NCBI RefSeq assembly: GCF_027947535.2
Contig: NZ_JAAGKO020000013.1
Span: forward strand, 1 to 64,000
DNA: 64,000 nucleotides
Reading direction: 5' to 3'
Source: Streptantibioticus silvisoli
GTDB lineage: Bacteria > Actinomycetota > Actinomycetes > Streptomycetales > Streptomycetaceae
The position numbers were made by a program, and so were the translations under genes. Positions within the stretch are counted from its first letter, which is position 1. Every line of letters starts with the position of its first letter. The notes under the pieces are model-generated. The model saw nothing but the letters and a program-made list of their open reading frames with translations. It searched no databases and was not told the DNA's origin. Positions 53,801-60,755 of the stretch are shown here, piece after piece.

Positions 53801-54224
53801 CGAAGCGGTCGTCGGCGAGCCGGATGAGCGCGTGCCGGCCGAAACCGCCGTCCGTCAGGTCGAACGGCACCGCCAGGTCGGCCGCCATCCAGGCCCGCGC
53901 CGCCTCGAACGGGTCCGCCTCGGCGCTCAGGTCCAGCTGCCGCAGCCGGCGGTCGCCGGGCTCGGTGTCGATGATCTGCCAGATCCCGTCGTCCCCGGAC
54001 TCGGTGCCGCGGATGCGCAGCACGTCCGCCTCGCGGGCCAGCTGGTACCAGGCGTCCGCCAGCACCCCCGGGTCGATCGCGCCGAGGATCTCGCGGCACT
54101 CGCCGACGTTGTACCGGCTGCCGGTGCGGTCCACGTCGTGCGCCATCCAGATGTCGCGCTGCGCGGCCGACAACGGCAGCCGGACTGCTGCCGGGCGGTC
54201 GGCGGGGTCCTGGTCGGGCGCCAT
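47808..54224 (-). CDS. NRPS A: C-A-PCP-C-A-PCP (probable initiating synthetase)
   Basis: This is a 2138-residue synthetase. C1 (about 10-430, YHHLAIDG) resembles the EntF-type N-terminal C domain (LPLSAAQRDIWMAHDV), which joins an incoming acyl or aminoacyl starter. Then come A1 (478-980, FTSGSTGKPKG), PCP1 (GGHSLLA near 1005), C2 (1071-1508, HHLATDG), A2 (1536-2040) and PCP2 (near 2063). The two A domains are almost identical and both read D-A-L-Q-Y-G-G-F by my alignment, so they should activate the same amino acid, which I cannot name. No fatty-acid or aryl ligase is nearby to define the starter. ATG 54224 has AAGGAG upstream. As first gene of the unit it probably starts the chain. Confidence 0.93.
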   Translation of the reverse strand: MAPDQDPADRPAAVRLPLSAAQRDIWMAHDVDRTGSRYNVGECREILGAIDPGVLADAWYQLAREADVLRIRGTESGDDGIWQIIDTEPGDRRLRQLDLSAEADPFEAARAWMAADLAVPFDLTDGGFGRHALIRLADDRFVYYQGYHHLAIDGMTLALLDARLIELYERALAGEPWGPTPFASLAELLAEDSAYRSSQEAADDRAHWARHLAGVPETPRIGEGRSAGRDRVPAPFVRRIVHVSGADTDRLKTLARARHTTWPMLFVTMVAAYVHRISGHDELVVGLPVTGRTTELSRRTPGMTSNVIPLRIAVGTDRSLAELATEVTAEVRGGLKHQRTRYEDMCRDLGIGESERRITAPLVNIMAFVPGLTFGGHATRQHNLGNGPVEDLAIAVYDLGPGLGLRIDFDAAPEVCDLVAVDAHQDRFLRFIGTLLDSPELPLRTLPVLGDEERHLVTEGWNNTGAPLDDASLPTLVERQAAERPDQPAVIFGEHTLTYSELNTRANQLAHHLTQQGLTRGHLAGILLDRGIPFAITLLAVTKTGAAYALLDPEFPDTRLTTTAHDAHLHTLITDTTHTHRLTGPWTTVTTDTTDLHGQPHTNPEHGTTTADTACVMFTSGSTGKPKGILSTHHNLISTLTHQTYATFGPHQTFLQCSPVSWDAFSLEYWGALLHGGTTVLQPGQRPDPAHITRLTAQHGVTMLQLSSSLFNHLTDDAPETFAGVHTAYTGGEPASPHHVARLQARYPALTITNGYGPAESMGFTTTHTITADSATDGTIPIGTPLTNKRAYVLDAHLNPVPPGTVGELYLAGDGIATGYLGQPTTTATRFIPNPHGPTGTRLYRTGDQAHWDTHGNLHYTGRTDTQIKIRGFRVEPTEIETALTGHPHITQAVVTTYPDRHGTPQLTAHVTAAPGHEPDGRAVRGWLRERLPEHMVPASITVLERMPLTANGKVDKRALPAPVLAVARGRAARTPLEEILCGLFTDVLAAPEPLTIDDSFFDHGGHSLLAARLTSRVARALTTRLTMRDVFLHPTPAALAQHLGTLAAHPAPQRPALTAVADRPERLPLSPAQRRLWMACDLESGGAAYNVPLSVRLDGELDADALHAAFRDLTLRHEPLRTVVSVVDGEPYQVVRAPHEADVPFERRLVSADELDAALTAAAGHPFDLAADLPLRVTLFDLGGDAYVLLVLLHHLATDGQSVGPLFTDLATAYTARRAGGEPTWSPLPVGYPDYALWQRRMLGAADDTGSVLGGELAYWREALAGLPQELGLTTDRPRPAAALHRGGAVEVDFGTELHRAVAALARAEQCTPFMVLHAALAAVLTRLGAGTDIPVGSPVAGRSDEALAALVGFFVNTLVLRADTSGNPSFRDLLARVRTADLEAFAHQEAPFDQVLDAVGAERSLSRHPLFQVCLALENGTPAPTGLPGVRCGAVRPVPHGSVKFDLEFLLSGDDAGGLTGLVLFDSGIFDAATVRRTAAMLRRVLEQATADPAVTLAAVDLLDPAERHLVTEGWNATDTPLDDASLPTLVERQAAERPDQPAVIFGEHTLTYSELNTRANQLAHHLTQQGLTRGHLAGILLDRGIPFAITLLAVTKTGAAYALLDPEFPDTRLTTTAHDAHLHTLITDTTHTHRLTGPWTTVTTDTTDLHGQPHTNPEHGTTTADTACVMFTSGSTGKPKGILSTHHNLISTLTHQTYATFGPHQTFLQCSPVSWDAFSLEYWGALLHGGTTVLQPGQRPDPGLITELTQRHSVTMLQLSSSLFNHLTDDAPETFAGVHTAYTGGEPASPHHVARLQARYPALTITNGYGPAESMGFTTTYAIPADGATASATVPIGTPLTNKRAYVLDAHLNPVPPGTVGELYLAGDGIATGYLGQPTTTATRFIPNPHGPTGTRLYRTGDQAHWDTHGNLHYTGRTDTQIKIRGFRVEPTEIETALTGHPHITQAVVTTHPDSRGALQLVAHVTVSPEHTTDAQELRAWTRTRLPDHLVPASITVLERMPLTANGKVDKRALPAPAAALSRGRAPRNGLERLVGELFTEILAVPEPLTIDDNFFDHGGHSLLAARLTSRVAAALGARTTVRDVFLHPTPAAFAEHLTARFAVAEDGTAAAPAPARRARPALRRRTESGALLGS
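48364..49697 (-). repeat. Duplicated A-domain segment, copy 1 (A2 of NRPS A)
   Basis: This segment of about 1.33 kb is nearly identical to 51535-52865 apart from two short divergent patches (about 48704-48775 and 48936-48990). Both copies share unusual codon use: CTC rather than CTG, GAA rather than GAG, long runs of C-ending codons. Confidence 0.88.
51535..52865 (-). repeat. Duplicated A-domain segment, copy 2 (A1 of NRPS A)
   Basis: This is the partner of 48364-49697, at an offset of 3171 bp (3168 bp after a 3-bp indel). The boundaries fall close to the A-domain edges, as in domain swapping. Confidence 0.88.
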
Positions 54225-54840
54225 GGGAGAGCTCCTTGCGGAATCGGGAGGACGAAGGCGTAACGGCTGCGCTGCTGACGGCACCCGCCGCGCGGGCCCG
54301 GGGGCGGCGGCGACCCGGGCGGTTGGTCCGGGGCCGGCCGTCGCGGCCGGTCCGGCCGGGGATCGGGGATCGCGGCCCGGGCGGTCGGGTGGGGAACTCG
54401 TGGACACATTCAACGGGCGGTCCGCCGCCGCGGGCGGCAGTTCCTCCGGCACTCGGTGAGCAGCTGAACCGGCGACGGCAGCCGGTCCGGCGGGCCGGGT
54501 GCCGCAGGTGGCGGCGCGGGTGGCGGCCCGCTCGACACCGGGTCGGGCCGCCGGGGCTCGGCCGGTACGGGGGAGGCCCGCCTCGGCACCGGGCCGGCTC
54601 GGGACGGCGGTGCCGGGTGGTGGGCGGTGCGGCTGCGGCACCGGTGGTGGGCGGTGCACGGTGGGCCCGCGACGCCGGTGGTGGACGGCGGGCGGCGGGG
54701 CTGCGACGGCGGTGGCGGACGGGCTCGGCCACGACAGCGGTGGTGGGCGCTGAACGGTGGGCCCGCGACAGCGGTTGCCGACGGCGGACGGTACGGTCAC
54801 GACAGCGGCCGGTCGTCGTCCGCGGTGGCCGTGCGGCGGT
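54225..54840. other. 616-bp gap upstream of NRPS A with a 95-bp imperfect repeat
   Basis: No gene is seen. It must hold the promoter of the NRPS A transcript. Between about 54610 and 54800 it carries degenerate repeats; GGTGGGCCCGCGAC occurs at about 54660 and 54755, 95 bp apart, with related flanks. Confidence 0.5.
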
Positions 54841-56223
54841 TCAGCCCGCGGCCGCGGCGGCGGTGATCGACTCCGCCGTCCGCACGGCCCGTACGAGGTG
54901 CAGCACCTGGAACAGCGACCGGCCGCCGCGGTGGAAGGGCCGGATCGCGCCGGCCAGCAGCAGGTCGCGGACCATGCGGCCGCACTCGGCCGCCGGCCGG
55001 CCGGTCAGCCGCACCACGTCCGCCAGGCCGAACTCGCCGTCCGGCGCGGCGCACACGTCCGCCATCAGCGCCTGGTGGCCCCGCGGCATCCGGTGCAGCC
55101 GCCGGTGCAGCGCCTGCCGGAAGGACCGGCCGCCGTCACCGCCCGCCAGGTGGTCCAGCAGCGCCACCGGGTCGTCGCCGGCGCACTCGCGCAGCGTGCC
55201 CAGGTCGTAGACCATCAGCCAGGAGGCGGCCGACCCCAGCGCCATCGGGTGGCCGTCGAGGCGCCGGCAGATCTCCGCGACCTGGGCCAGGTCGGCCGGC
55301 GTGGCCACGAACTGCGGCCGTACCCGCCGCACATGGGACAGGAAGACCCGCACGGCCGCCACCTCGCCCAGGTGTTGCGCCGCCGACGCCGACTCCGCGT
55401 CACCGTCGGCCGCGGGGACCTCCAACGGGCCGAGCAGGAAGGTGCGTTCACCCGGCACGTCCCACGGCCGCTCACCGGTGACCAGCAGCCGCAGCCCCGG
55501 GCACTCGCGCAGCAGCTGGGTCAGCCGGTCCGCGAGCGGCCGGTCCGGCGCACCGTCCAGCACCAGCAACACCGGCCGTTCAGCGACGAGTTCGGCCAGC
55601 GGCGCGGTCCGCCCGGCCGGTCCGCCGTACAGGCCCGTCACGCCGTCGTGCAGCACGGTCGCCAACTCCGCTTCGCAGGAAGGGAGATAGTCGGGCGTCG
55701 TACCGGGGAAGGCGTACCACAGCACCGGGGTGCCGTCGGCGTGCAGCCGGCCGGCCACCTCCAGGGCCAGCCGGGTCTTGCCGACGCCGCCGAGCCCGAC
55801 GACGTTGACCAACCGCTCGGCGCCGCTGGACAGTTCGTCCGCCAGCACCCGGGTCTCCGGTTCCCGGCCCACCGCGGGATGCAGCGCGGTGGGCGGCGCG
55901 GGCGCCTCGGTGCCCAGGTCGGCGGGGGCGATCCGGTCGAAGTCGCGCTGCTGCGCGGCGGATTCCAGCGCGGTACGGGCCCGGTCGCCCAGCCGCAGGG
56001 CGTCGGCGATCAGCCGTACCGTCTCCGGCCGGGGTCTTGTCGCGCGGCCCTGTTCCAGGTTGCGGATGGCTCGCATGCTGATGGTGGACAGGTCGGCCAG
56101 CTCCCGCTGGGTCAGCCCGATCCGCTGCCGGTGGCCGCGCACCAGCGCGCCGAACCGCGAGGTGTCCCGCGCTGCGGTGCCGGCGTGGCCGCCGACCGTG
56201 CTTTCCGGATGGGGACTGGTCAT
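54841..56223 (-). CDS. XRE-type regulator with NB-ARC/STAND ATPase domain
   Basis: This is a 460-residue DNA-binding regulator. An XRE helix-turn-helix (about residues 24-80, GLTQRELADLSTISMRAIRNLE) is followed by a nucleotide-binding NB-ARC domain with P-loop GLGGVGKT (143-150), a Walker-B-like LLVLDGAPD and a helical C-terminal part, without obvious TPRs. STAND proteins act as switches that oligomerise on ligand binding. It lies directly upstream of NRPS A, reads in the same direction, and is divergent from a tiny exported peptide gene. It is therefore a good candidate for the pathway-specific regulator. The ATG is preceded by GGGAG. Confidence 0.85.
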   Translation of the reverse strand: MTSPHPESTVGGHAGTAARDTSRFGALVRGHRQRIGLTQRELADLSTISMRAIRNLEQGRATRPRPETVRLIADALRLGDRARTALESAAQQRDFDRIAPADLGTEAPAPPTALHPAVGREPETRVLADELSSGAERLVNVVGLGGVGKTRLALEVAGRLHADGTPVLWYAFPGTTPDYLPSCEAELATVLHDGVTGLYGGPAGRTAPLAELVAERPVLLVLDGAPDRPLADRLTQLLRECPGLRLLVTGERPWDVPGERTFLLGPLEVPAADGDAESASAAQHLGEVAAVRVFLSHVRRVRPQFVATPADLAQVAEICRRLDGHPMALGSAASWLMVYDLGTLRECAGDDPVALLDHLAGGDGGRSFRQALHRRLHRMPRGHQALMADVCAAPDGEFGLADVVRLTGRPAAECGRMVRDLLLAGAIRPFHRGGRSLFQVLHLVRAVRTAESITAAAAAG

Positions 56224-56533
56224 GTGCGCTCCCGCAGAAGGTGTGGCGTGGGTCGGAACCCGGAGCGGCACGTCACGCGACGTCCATATGCGGACTGACC
56301 GCCATCCGGTTCCGGTTACCCATCGTCCGCGCGGCGCTATCGGCGGAGCATCCCCTCACCAACGGTCCCGGCGGGCGGCCCTATCACCGCTATCACCGCT
56401 ATCCCGGCCTCCGCCGCGGGCCGTCAGGAGATAGCGCGGGAATAGAAGCCGCGATAACCCGGGGATTCCGGCTCTTCATAACGTGGTGCCCACAAGGACA
56501 GCAACGCACGAACCAGTGAAGGGAACACCCCCG
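56224..56533. promoter_or_regulatory. Divergent control region between XRE/STAND regulator and peptide gene
   Basis: This 310-bp spacer is more A/T-rich than its surroundings. It contains three contiguous 9-bp direct repeats at 56381-56407 and two further CGCTATC-type elements (near 56333, and reversed near 56430). The peptide gene has AAGGGA in front of its ATG. Confidence 0.55.
56381..56407. promoter_or_regulatory. Triple 9-bp direct repeat with CTATC core
   Basis: CTATCACCG, CTATCACCG and CTATCCCGG follow one another without gaps. The CTATC core recurs in the opposite orientation in the upstream region of the AfsR-like regulator (GGATAGTG at 60215 and 60226). This looks like a binding site for one of the cluster regulators. 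Confidence 0.5.
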
Positions 56534-56713
56534 ATGAACACCACCAAGGCCCTGCGGACCGCCCTCGCCACCGCCGCCCTCGCCGCCACCGCCGTCCTCG
56601 GCGTCCAAGCGGTCGCCCACACCGGCGGCACCGCGGCGAGAACCACCCACACCGTCCAGGCCGCCGCCCCGGCCGCCACCCCGTCGCCCGCCGACAACAA
56701 CCCCTGGGACTGA
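56534..56713 (+). CDS. Small exported peptide between two regulators
   Basis: This is a 59-residue product with a clear Sec-type signal (basic MNTTKALR, then hydrophobic ALATAALAATAVLGVQAVA). A short Ala/Thr/Pro-rich remainder ends in PADNNPWD. ATG 56534 follows AAGGGA; a longer frame from 56483 lacks this. It is divergent from the XRE/STAND regulator and convergent with the AfsR-like regulator. AfsR in Streptomyces controls a small neighbouring gene, afsS, but AfsS is not exported, so this is not an obvious homologue. A secreted signal sensed by one of the STAND regulators is an attractive but unproven idea. Confidence 0.7.
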   Translation: MNTTKALRTALATAALAATAVLGVQAVAHTGGTAARTTHTVQAAAPAATPSPADNNPWD

Positions 56714-57032
56714 CCCGGTTGCCGGGCCCGCGCGGATCGACGCCGCAGCGGACCCGTGGGACAGACGCCGCCGCGGACCGTGCGCATGGACGCCCTCCGC
56801 GGACCCGCGTGAAGGACGCCGCACGCAAGACACCTCAGCCGACCCGCGTGAAGGACACCTCCGCGGACCGTGCGAAACGCCGCCGCGAAGCCGCCCGTAG
56901 GGCGCCGCCGCGAAACCGCACGAAAGACGCCTCCGCCGGCCCGCGCGCAGGACGCCTCCGCGTCACGCGGCCCGGCGCCACCGTGCCGAACGCCCCCGAC
57001 CCCCGCGCGCCGGAGGGCGACAGCTGCGCACG
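56714..57032. other. Gene-free gap with degenerate 30-35-bp repeats
   Basis: This spacer between convergent genes holds imperfect repeats built on GACGCC-TCCGCGGACC and CGCGTGAAGGAC elements. No gene or clear terminator hairpin was found. Confidence 0.45.
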
Positions 57033-60000
57033 TCAGACGGCGATGTCCAACAGCCCCTGTGCCTCGCGCAGTTCACGGCTCATCCGCCGGTCGCGGAACG
57101 TGCGCGCCGCGGACTCCAGCAACTCCCGGGACCGGATGTGTTCGCCGGTCCGTTCCAGCAGCCGTGCCAGGTCCAGCCGGACCATCGCGGCGCCGCCCTG
57201 ATCCATGATCTGCTCGCGTACCGACAGCGAACTGTCGAAGAAGCGCCGGGCCTGGTCGTCGCGGCCCATACCGGACAGCGCCTGACCGAGATCGCGCAGC
57301 AGGTGGCCTTCGCCCATCACGTCACCGGTCTCCCGGCACAGGTCCAGCACCTCGGTCAGCGTCCGCACCGCCCGCTCGTGCTCCCCCCGCTGCAACTGCA
57401 CCTGCCCCACGCGGCGCAGCGTCCGCGCCAGGCCGCCGGTGTAGCCGACCGAACGGTAGATGCCCAGCGCCTCGTCCAACTGCGTCTGCGCCACGTCGTG
57501 CTGGCCGTTGCGCATCCGGATGTGCGCGCTCTGGGTGAGGACGATCGCCCGGCCCACCACGTCGCCGGCCAGGTCGAAGTCCCGCAGCGACCCGGCGTAC
57601 AGCTCCAGCGCCGTCGCGTCGTCGCCGTCGGTGCGCGCCAGCAGCGCCAGGTCGCGCCGGCACAGCGCCAGGCCGTGCGGGTCGCCGATCCCGGTGAACA
57701 GCTCCAGCGCGGTGCCCAGCGCGTCGCGGGACTCCTCGTGCTGGCTGCGGCTGAGGTAGAGCGAGCCGAGGGAACTCAACAGGGCAGCGGTACCACGGGT
57801 GTTGCCCGCCGTCCGGCAGGCCGACAGGGCCAACTGGTGGGTGTGCTCCCACTGGTCGTGGGCGCCGCGCACCTCGAACAGCGTGACCAGCGTGGTGGCC
57901 AGGTCCCAGCTCAGCTCGTGCAGCTGTTCGCCGGCCGCGTGCTCAACGGCCTGGACCAGGTTGGCCTGTTCACCGTCCAGCCACTCCAGCGGATCCGTCA
58001 GCAGTTCCTCGACGCAGCCGGCCGGCGGGTTCCAGCGCGGCGCGGCGCCGTGCAGCACGGTGAAGTCGCCGCCGTAGATGCGCCGGTGCGCCTGTTCGGC
58101 CAGCGACAGCCAGCCGCCGAGCATCCGCTGCGAGGCGGCCGCGCGCATCGCCGGGGTGTCGTTGGCCGCCAGCTGTTCGCGGGCGAAGACCCGGATGATC
58201 TCGTGGAACCGGTAGCGGAACTGCCCGCCGCGGTCCATCCCGACGACGTCCAGCATCTGCACGTCGACCAGCGGTTCGAGCAGGTCGGAGGGGAACGAGC
58301 GGTGGTCGTCGAGCAGGGCGCCGGCCAGCCAGCCCGGCAGCGTCGGCCCCTGCGCCAGGCTCAGCAGCCGCAGCAGCGCCCGGTCCTGCGGCGCCAGCCC
58401 GTCGTGCGTCAGCGACAGGCTGGCGCGGATCGTCATCTCCCCGTGCGTCAGCTCGTCCAGCCGGTGCCGTTCGCTGGACAGCCGCTGCACCATCGACGCC
58501 AGCGTCCAGTGCGGTCGCGCCGCCAGCCGGGCCGCCACGATCCGCAGCGCCAGCGGCAGTCCGCCCACCGTGCGCACGAGCGCCTCGGCCGCCACCGACT
58601 CGCCGGTCACCCGCCCGGTGCCGATCACCCGCGCCAGCAGCTCCAGGGCCCGCGGGGTGCTCAGCACGTCCAGCTCCACCCGGTGCGCACCGGGCAGCGC
58701 GGTCAGCCGCAGCCGGCTGGTCACCAGCACCGCGCAGGCACTGCTGCCCGGCAGCAGCGGCAGCACCTGGCTCTCCGACGCCGCGTCGTCCAGCACCACC
58801 AGCACCCGCCGCGACGCCATCAGCGTGCGGTACATCTCGGCGCGCTCGTCGAGCAGTTCGGGGATGACCGGGCCGGGGATGCCCAGCGCGCGCAGGAAGC
58901 GGCCCAGCACCTCCGAGGAGGTGGCGGGCGTCCCCGTGCCGCGCAGGTCGCAGTACAACTGCCCGTCGGGGAAGCCGTTCTCGCTCAGCCGGTGGGCCAC
59001 GTGCGTGGCCAGCGTGGACTTGCCGGTGCCGGGTTTGCCCACGATGACCGTCACCCCGACCGCGCGCCGGGTGCCGTCGCCGGTCAGGGCGCGTCCGATG
59101 CCGGCGATCTGCTCCTCGTCCCCGACGAAGTCGGCGGTGTCGGCGGGCAGTTGGCGCGGGATCTCCTCGCGCGCCACGGGACCGGGCACGACCGGGGGAG
59201 CAGCGGGCTGCGGTGCGGCCGGTGCGGGCCCGCCCGCCCGCGGCCGGTCGGTGGCGGCACGCAGCGACGGGTCGCCGGCCAGGATCGCCGACTCCAGCCG
59301 CCGCAGTTCCTCGCCGGGGTCGAGGCCGAGCTCCTCGGCGAGCAGTTCGCGCCCGACCCGGTAGACGTCCAGGGCCTCCGCCTGGCGCCCCGAGCGGTGC
59401 AGCGCCAGCATCAGCTGCCCGCGCAGCCGTTCGCGCAGCGGGTGGTCGTGGACCAGCCGCCCGATCTCGCCGACCAGCTGGTGGTGGCGGCCGAGGTCCA
59501 GCTCCAGCTGGATACGCGTTTCGAGCGCCGTCAGCCGTTCCTCGTCCAGTTGCAGCGCCTTGCTGCGCAGCGTGTCGCTGGCCAGGCCGCTGAGGCAGCT
59601 GCCGAGCCAGAGCGAACCGGCGGCCCGCAGCAGGTCGACGGCCTCGGCGGGCCGGTCCTGCTTGACCAGTTGCCGGGCGTCCGCCAACTGCCGCCCGAAC
59701 ACGGCCGCGTCGACCGTCGCGCTGTCGGCCTTGACCACGTAGCCGGGCGGCCGGGTGGTGATCGCGGCGTCCACCCCGGCGGTGCTGAACAGCTTCCGCA
59801 GCCGTGAGACGCAGATCTGCACCTGGGTGCGCGCGGTGTCCGGCGGCTCGTCGTTCCAGATGAGGTCGACCAGGTAGTCGGTGCTGACCACCCGGTTCAC
59901 CTCCAGCAACAGGGCGGCCAGGATGATCTCCTGGCGTCCCGGCGGAATCCGTACGGTGCCGTTGGCGCCGGTCAGCTGGAGGGGCCCGAGAATCCGGAAC

Positions 60001-60047
60001 GCGATCCTGTCGGAGGGGGCTCCGCCGTCGCCGGGTGATTCGGTCAT
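57033..60047 (-). CDS. AfsR/SARP-family regulator with NB-ARC and TPR domains
   Basis: This 1004-residue regulator has the AfsR architecture. An OmpR-like winged-helix DNA-binding domain (about 14-108, ending GYVVKADSATVD) is followed by a BTAD activation domain (about 115-260), an NB-ARC ATPase with P-loop GKPGTGKST (337-345) and VLVVLDDAAS as Walker B, and a TPR-rich C-terminal half (about 700-1000). SARPs switch on antibiotic clusters by binding heptamer direct repeats near promoters. ATG 60047 follows GGGGAG; longer frames upstream are extensions. Two direct repeats 11 bp apart lie in its divergent upstream region. It probably activates the NRPS cluster. Confidence 0.92.
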   Translation of the reverse strand: MTESPGDGGAPSDRIAFRILGPLQLTGANGTVRIPPGRQEIILAALLLEVNRVVSTDYLVDLIWNDEPPDTARTQVQICVSRLRKLFSTAGVDAAITTRPPGYVVKADSATVDAAVFGRQLADARQLVKQDRPAEAVDLLRAAGSLWLGSCLSGLASDTLRSKALQLDEERLTALETRIQLELDLGRHHQLVGEIGRLVHDHPLRERLRGQLMLALHRSGRQAEALDVYRVGRELLAEELGLDPGEELRRLESAILAGDPSLRAATDRPRAGGPAPAAPQPAAPPVVPGPVAREEIPRQLPADTADFVGDEEQIAGIGRALTGDGTRRAVGVTVIVGKPGTGKSTLATHVAHRLSENGFPDGQLYCDLRGTGTPATSSEVLGRFLRALGIPGPVIPELLDERAEMYRTLMASRRVLVVLDDAASESQVLPLLPGSSACAVLVTSRLRLTALPGAHRVELDVLSTPRALELLARVIGTGRVTGESVAAEALVRTVGGLPLALRIVAARLAARPHWTLASMVQRLSSERHRLDELTHGEMTIRASLSLTHDGLAPQDRALLRLLSLAQGPTLPGWLAGALLDDHRSFPSDLLEPLVDVQMLDVVGMDRGGQFRYRFHEIIRVFAREQLAANDTPAMRAAASQRMLGGWLSLAEQAHRRIYGGDFTVLHGAAPRWNPPAGCVEELLTDPLEWLDGEQANLVQAVEHAAGEQLHELSWDLATTLVTLFEVRGAHDQWEHTHQLALSACRTAGNTRGTAALLSSLGSLYLSRSQHEESRDALGTALELFTGIGDPHGLALCRRDLALLARTDGDDATALELYAGSLRDFDLAGDVVGRAIVLTQSAHIRMRNGQHDVAQTQLDEALGIYRSVGYTGGLARTLRRVGQVQLQRGEHERAVRTLTEVLDLCRETGDVMGEGHLLRDLGQALSGMGRDDQARRFFDSSLSVREQIMDQGGAAMVRLDLARLLERTGEHIRSRELLESAARTFRDRRMSRELREAQGLLDIAV

Positions 60048-60341
60048 GCGGCTCCCCGCTCGGGCACGGCGCACAGCACAGCTCGGGGTACGGCGTCGCA
60101 CTGCCAACCCCCGTGAAGCGGGTGCGAATTGTTGGCCGCAGTCTTACTGAACGTAGGCTTATCTGTCCATAGCGTGGATTTTTCCTGGCTGAGGCTCGAC
60201 ACGCCGACGCGACAGGATAGTGGGGGGATAGTGCGGGGTTGTGCCACTCGCGGACAGTGTGCGTTGCCACCGGAATCGTCACGCGGCGGCAACACAACGG
60301 CGGTCCGCCGGACGACGCCGCCCCGCAGGGAAGGGAATCCC
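60048..60341. promoter_or_regulatory. Divergent promoter region of AfsR-like regulator and SnoaL-like gene
   Basis: This 294-bp A/T-richer spacer has no gene. It includes the 11-bp-spaced direct repeats at 60215-60233 and the AAGGGAA ribosome-binding site for the rightward gene. Confidence 0.55.
60215..60233. promoter_or_regulatory. SARP-like direct repeats (11-bp spacing)
   Basis: GGATAGTG occurs at 60215-60222 and again at 60226-60233, exactly 11 bp apart, that is one helical turn. This is the spacing typical of SARP binding sites. The reversed core CTATC also appears in the triple repeat at 56381-56407. Confidence 0.55.
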
Positions 60342-60755
60342 TTGAGCAATGACCCGAGCGGGCGGCCGGTACCCAGCCCCATCGTCACCGCGGCCGGCGT
60401 CGACCACGTGCGGCTCGCCTACGACTACCTCGACAGCGGCGACGTCGACGGCTACGGGTCGCTGCTGGACGACGACATCGCCCTCGACCGCCCCGACGCC
60501 CCGCCCGGCCGCGGCCGTGACCAGGTCGTGCGGATGCACGCCGACGGCCTCGTCCCGCGCGCCCGCCACCACATCGACCGGATCGTCGCCGACGGCCACA
60601 GCGTCGTGGCCACCGGCCACCTCTCCCCGGTCTCCGGCCGGCACGCCCACGGTCCGGAACGGATCGACTTCGTCGACGTCTTCACCCTCTCCGCCGAAGG
60701 CATGCTCCTCGTCTGCCGGCGCTACTACTTCGCCTCACCGGGCCTGAACTTCTGA
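60342..60755 (+). CDS. SnoaL/NTF2-like protein
   Basis: This 137-residue protein is predicted to adopt the NTF2-like cone fold used by SnoaL-type cyclases, ketosteroid isomerases and many small binding proteins (VRLAYDYLDSGDVDGYGSLLDDDIALDRPD, cut by position at about 20-50, is the typical opening). The most plausible start is TTG 60342, with AAGGGAA four bases upstream; no in-frame ATG lies near. It is divergent from the AfsR-like regulator. Catalytic function cannot be stated; it may be a regulatory or tailoring accessory. Confidence 0.7.
   Translation: MSNDPSGRPVPSPIVTAAGVDHVRLAYDYLDSGDVDGYGSLLDDDIALDRPDAPPGRGRDQVVRMHADGLVPRARHHIDRIVADGHSVVATGHLSPVSGRHAHGPERIDFVDVFTLSAEGMLLVCRRYYFASPGLNF

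Noticed and set aside
22767-54224. Siderophore cluster based on the EntF-like C domain and EntS-like exporter
   Set aside because: No catechol, hydroxamate or ferric-siderophore uptake genes are visible, so iron chelation cannot be claimed.
56534-56713. AfsS homologue
   Set aside because: The product has a clear export signal and lacks AfsS-type repeats, so only the position near an AfsR-like gene is similar.
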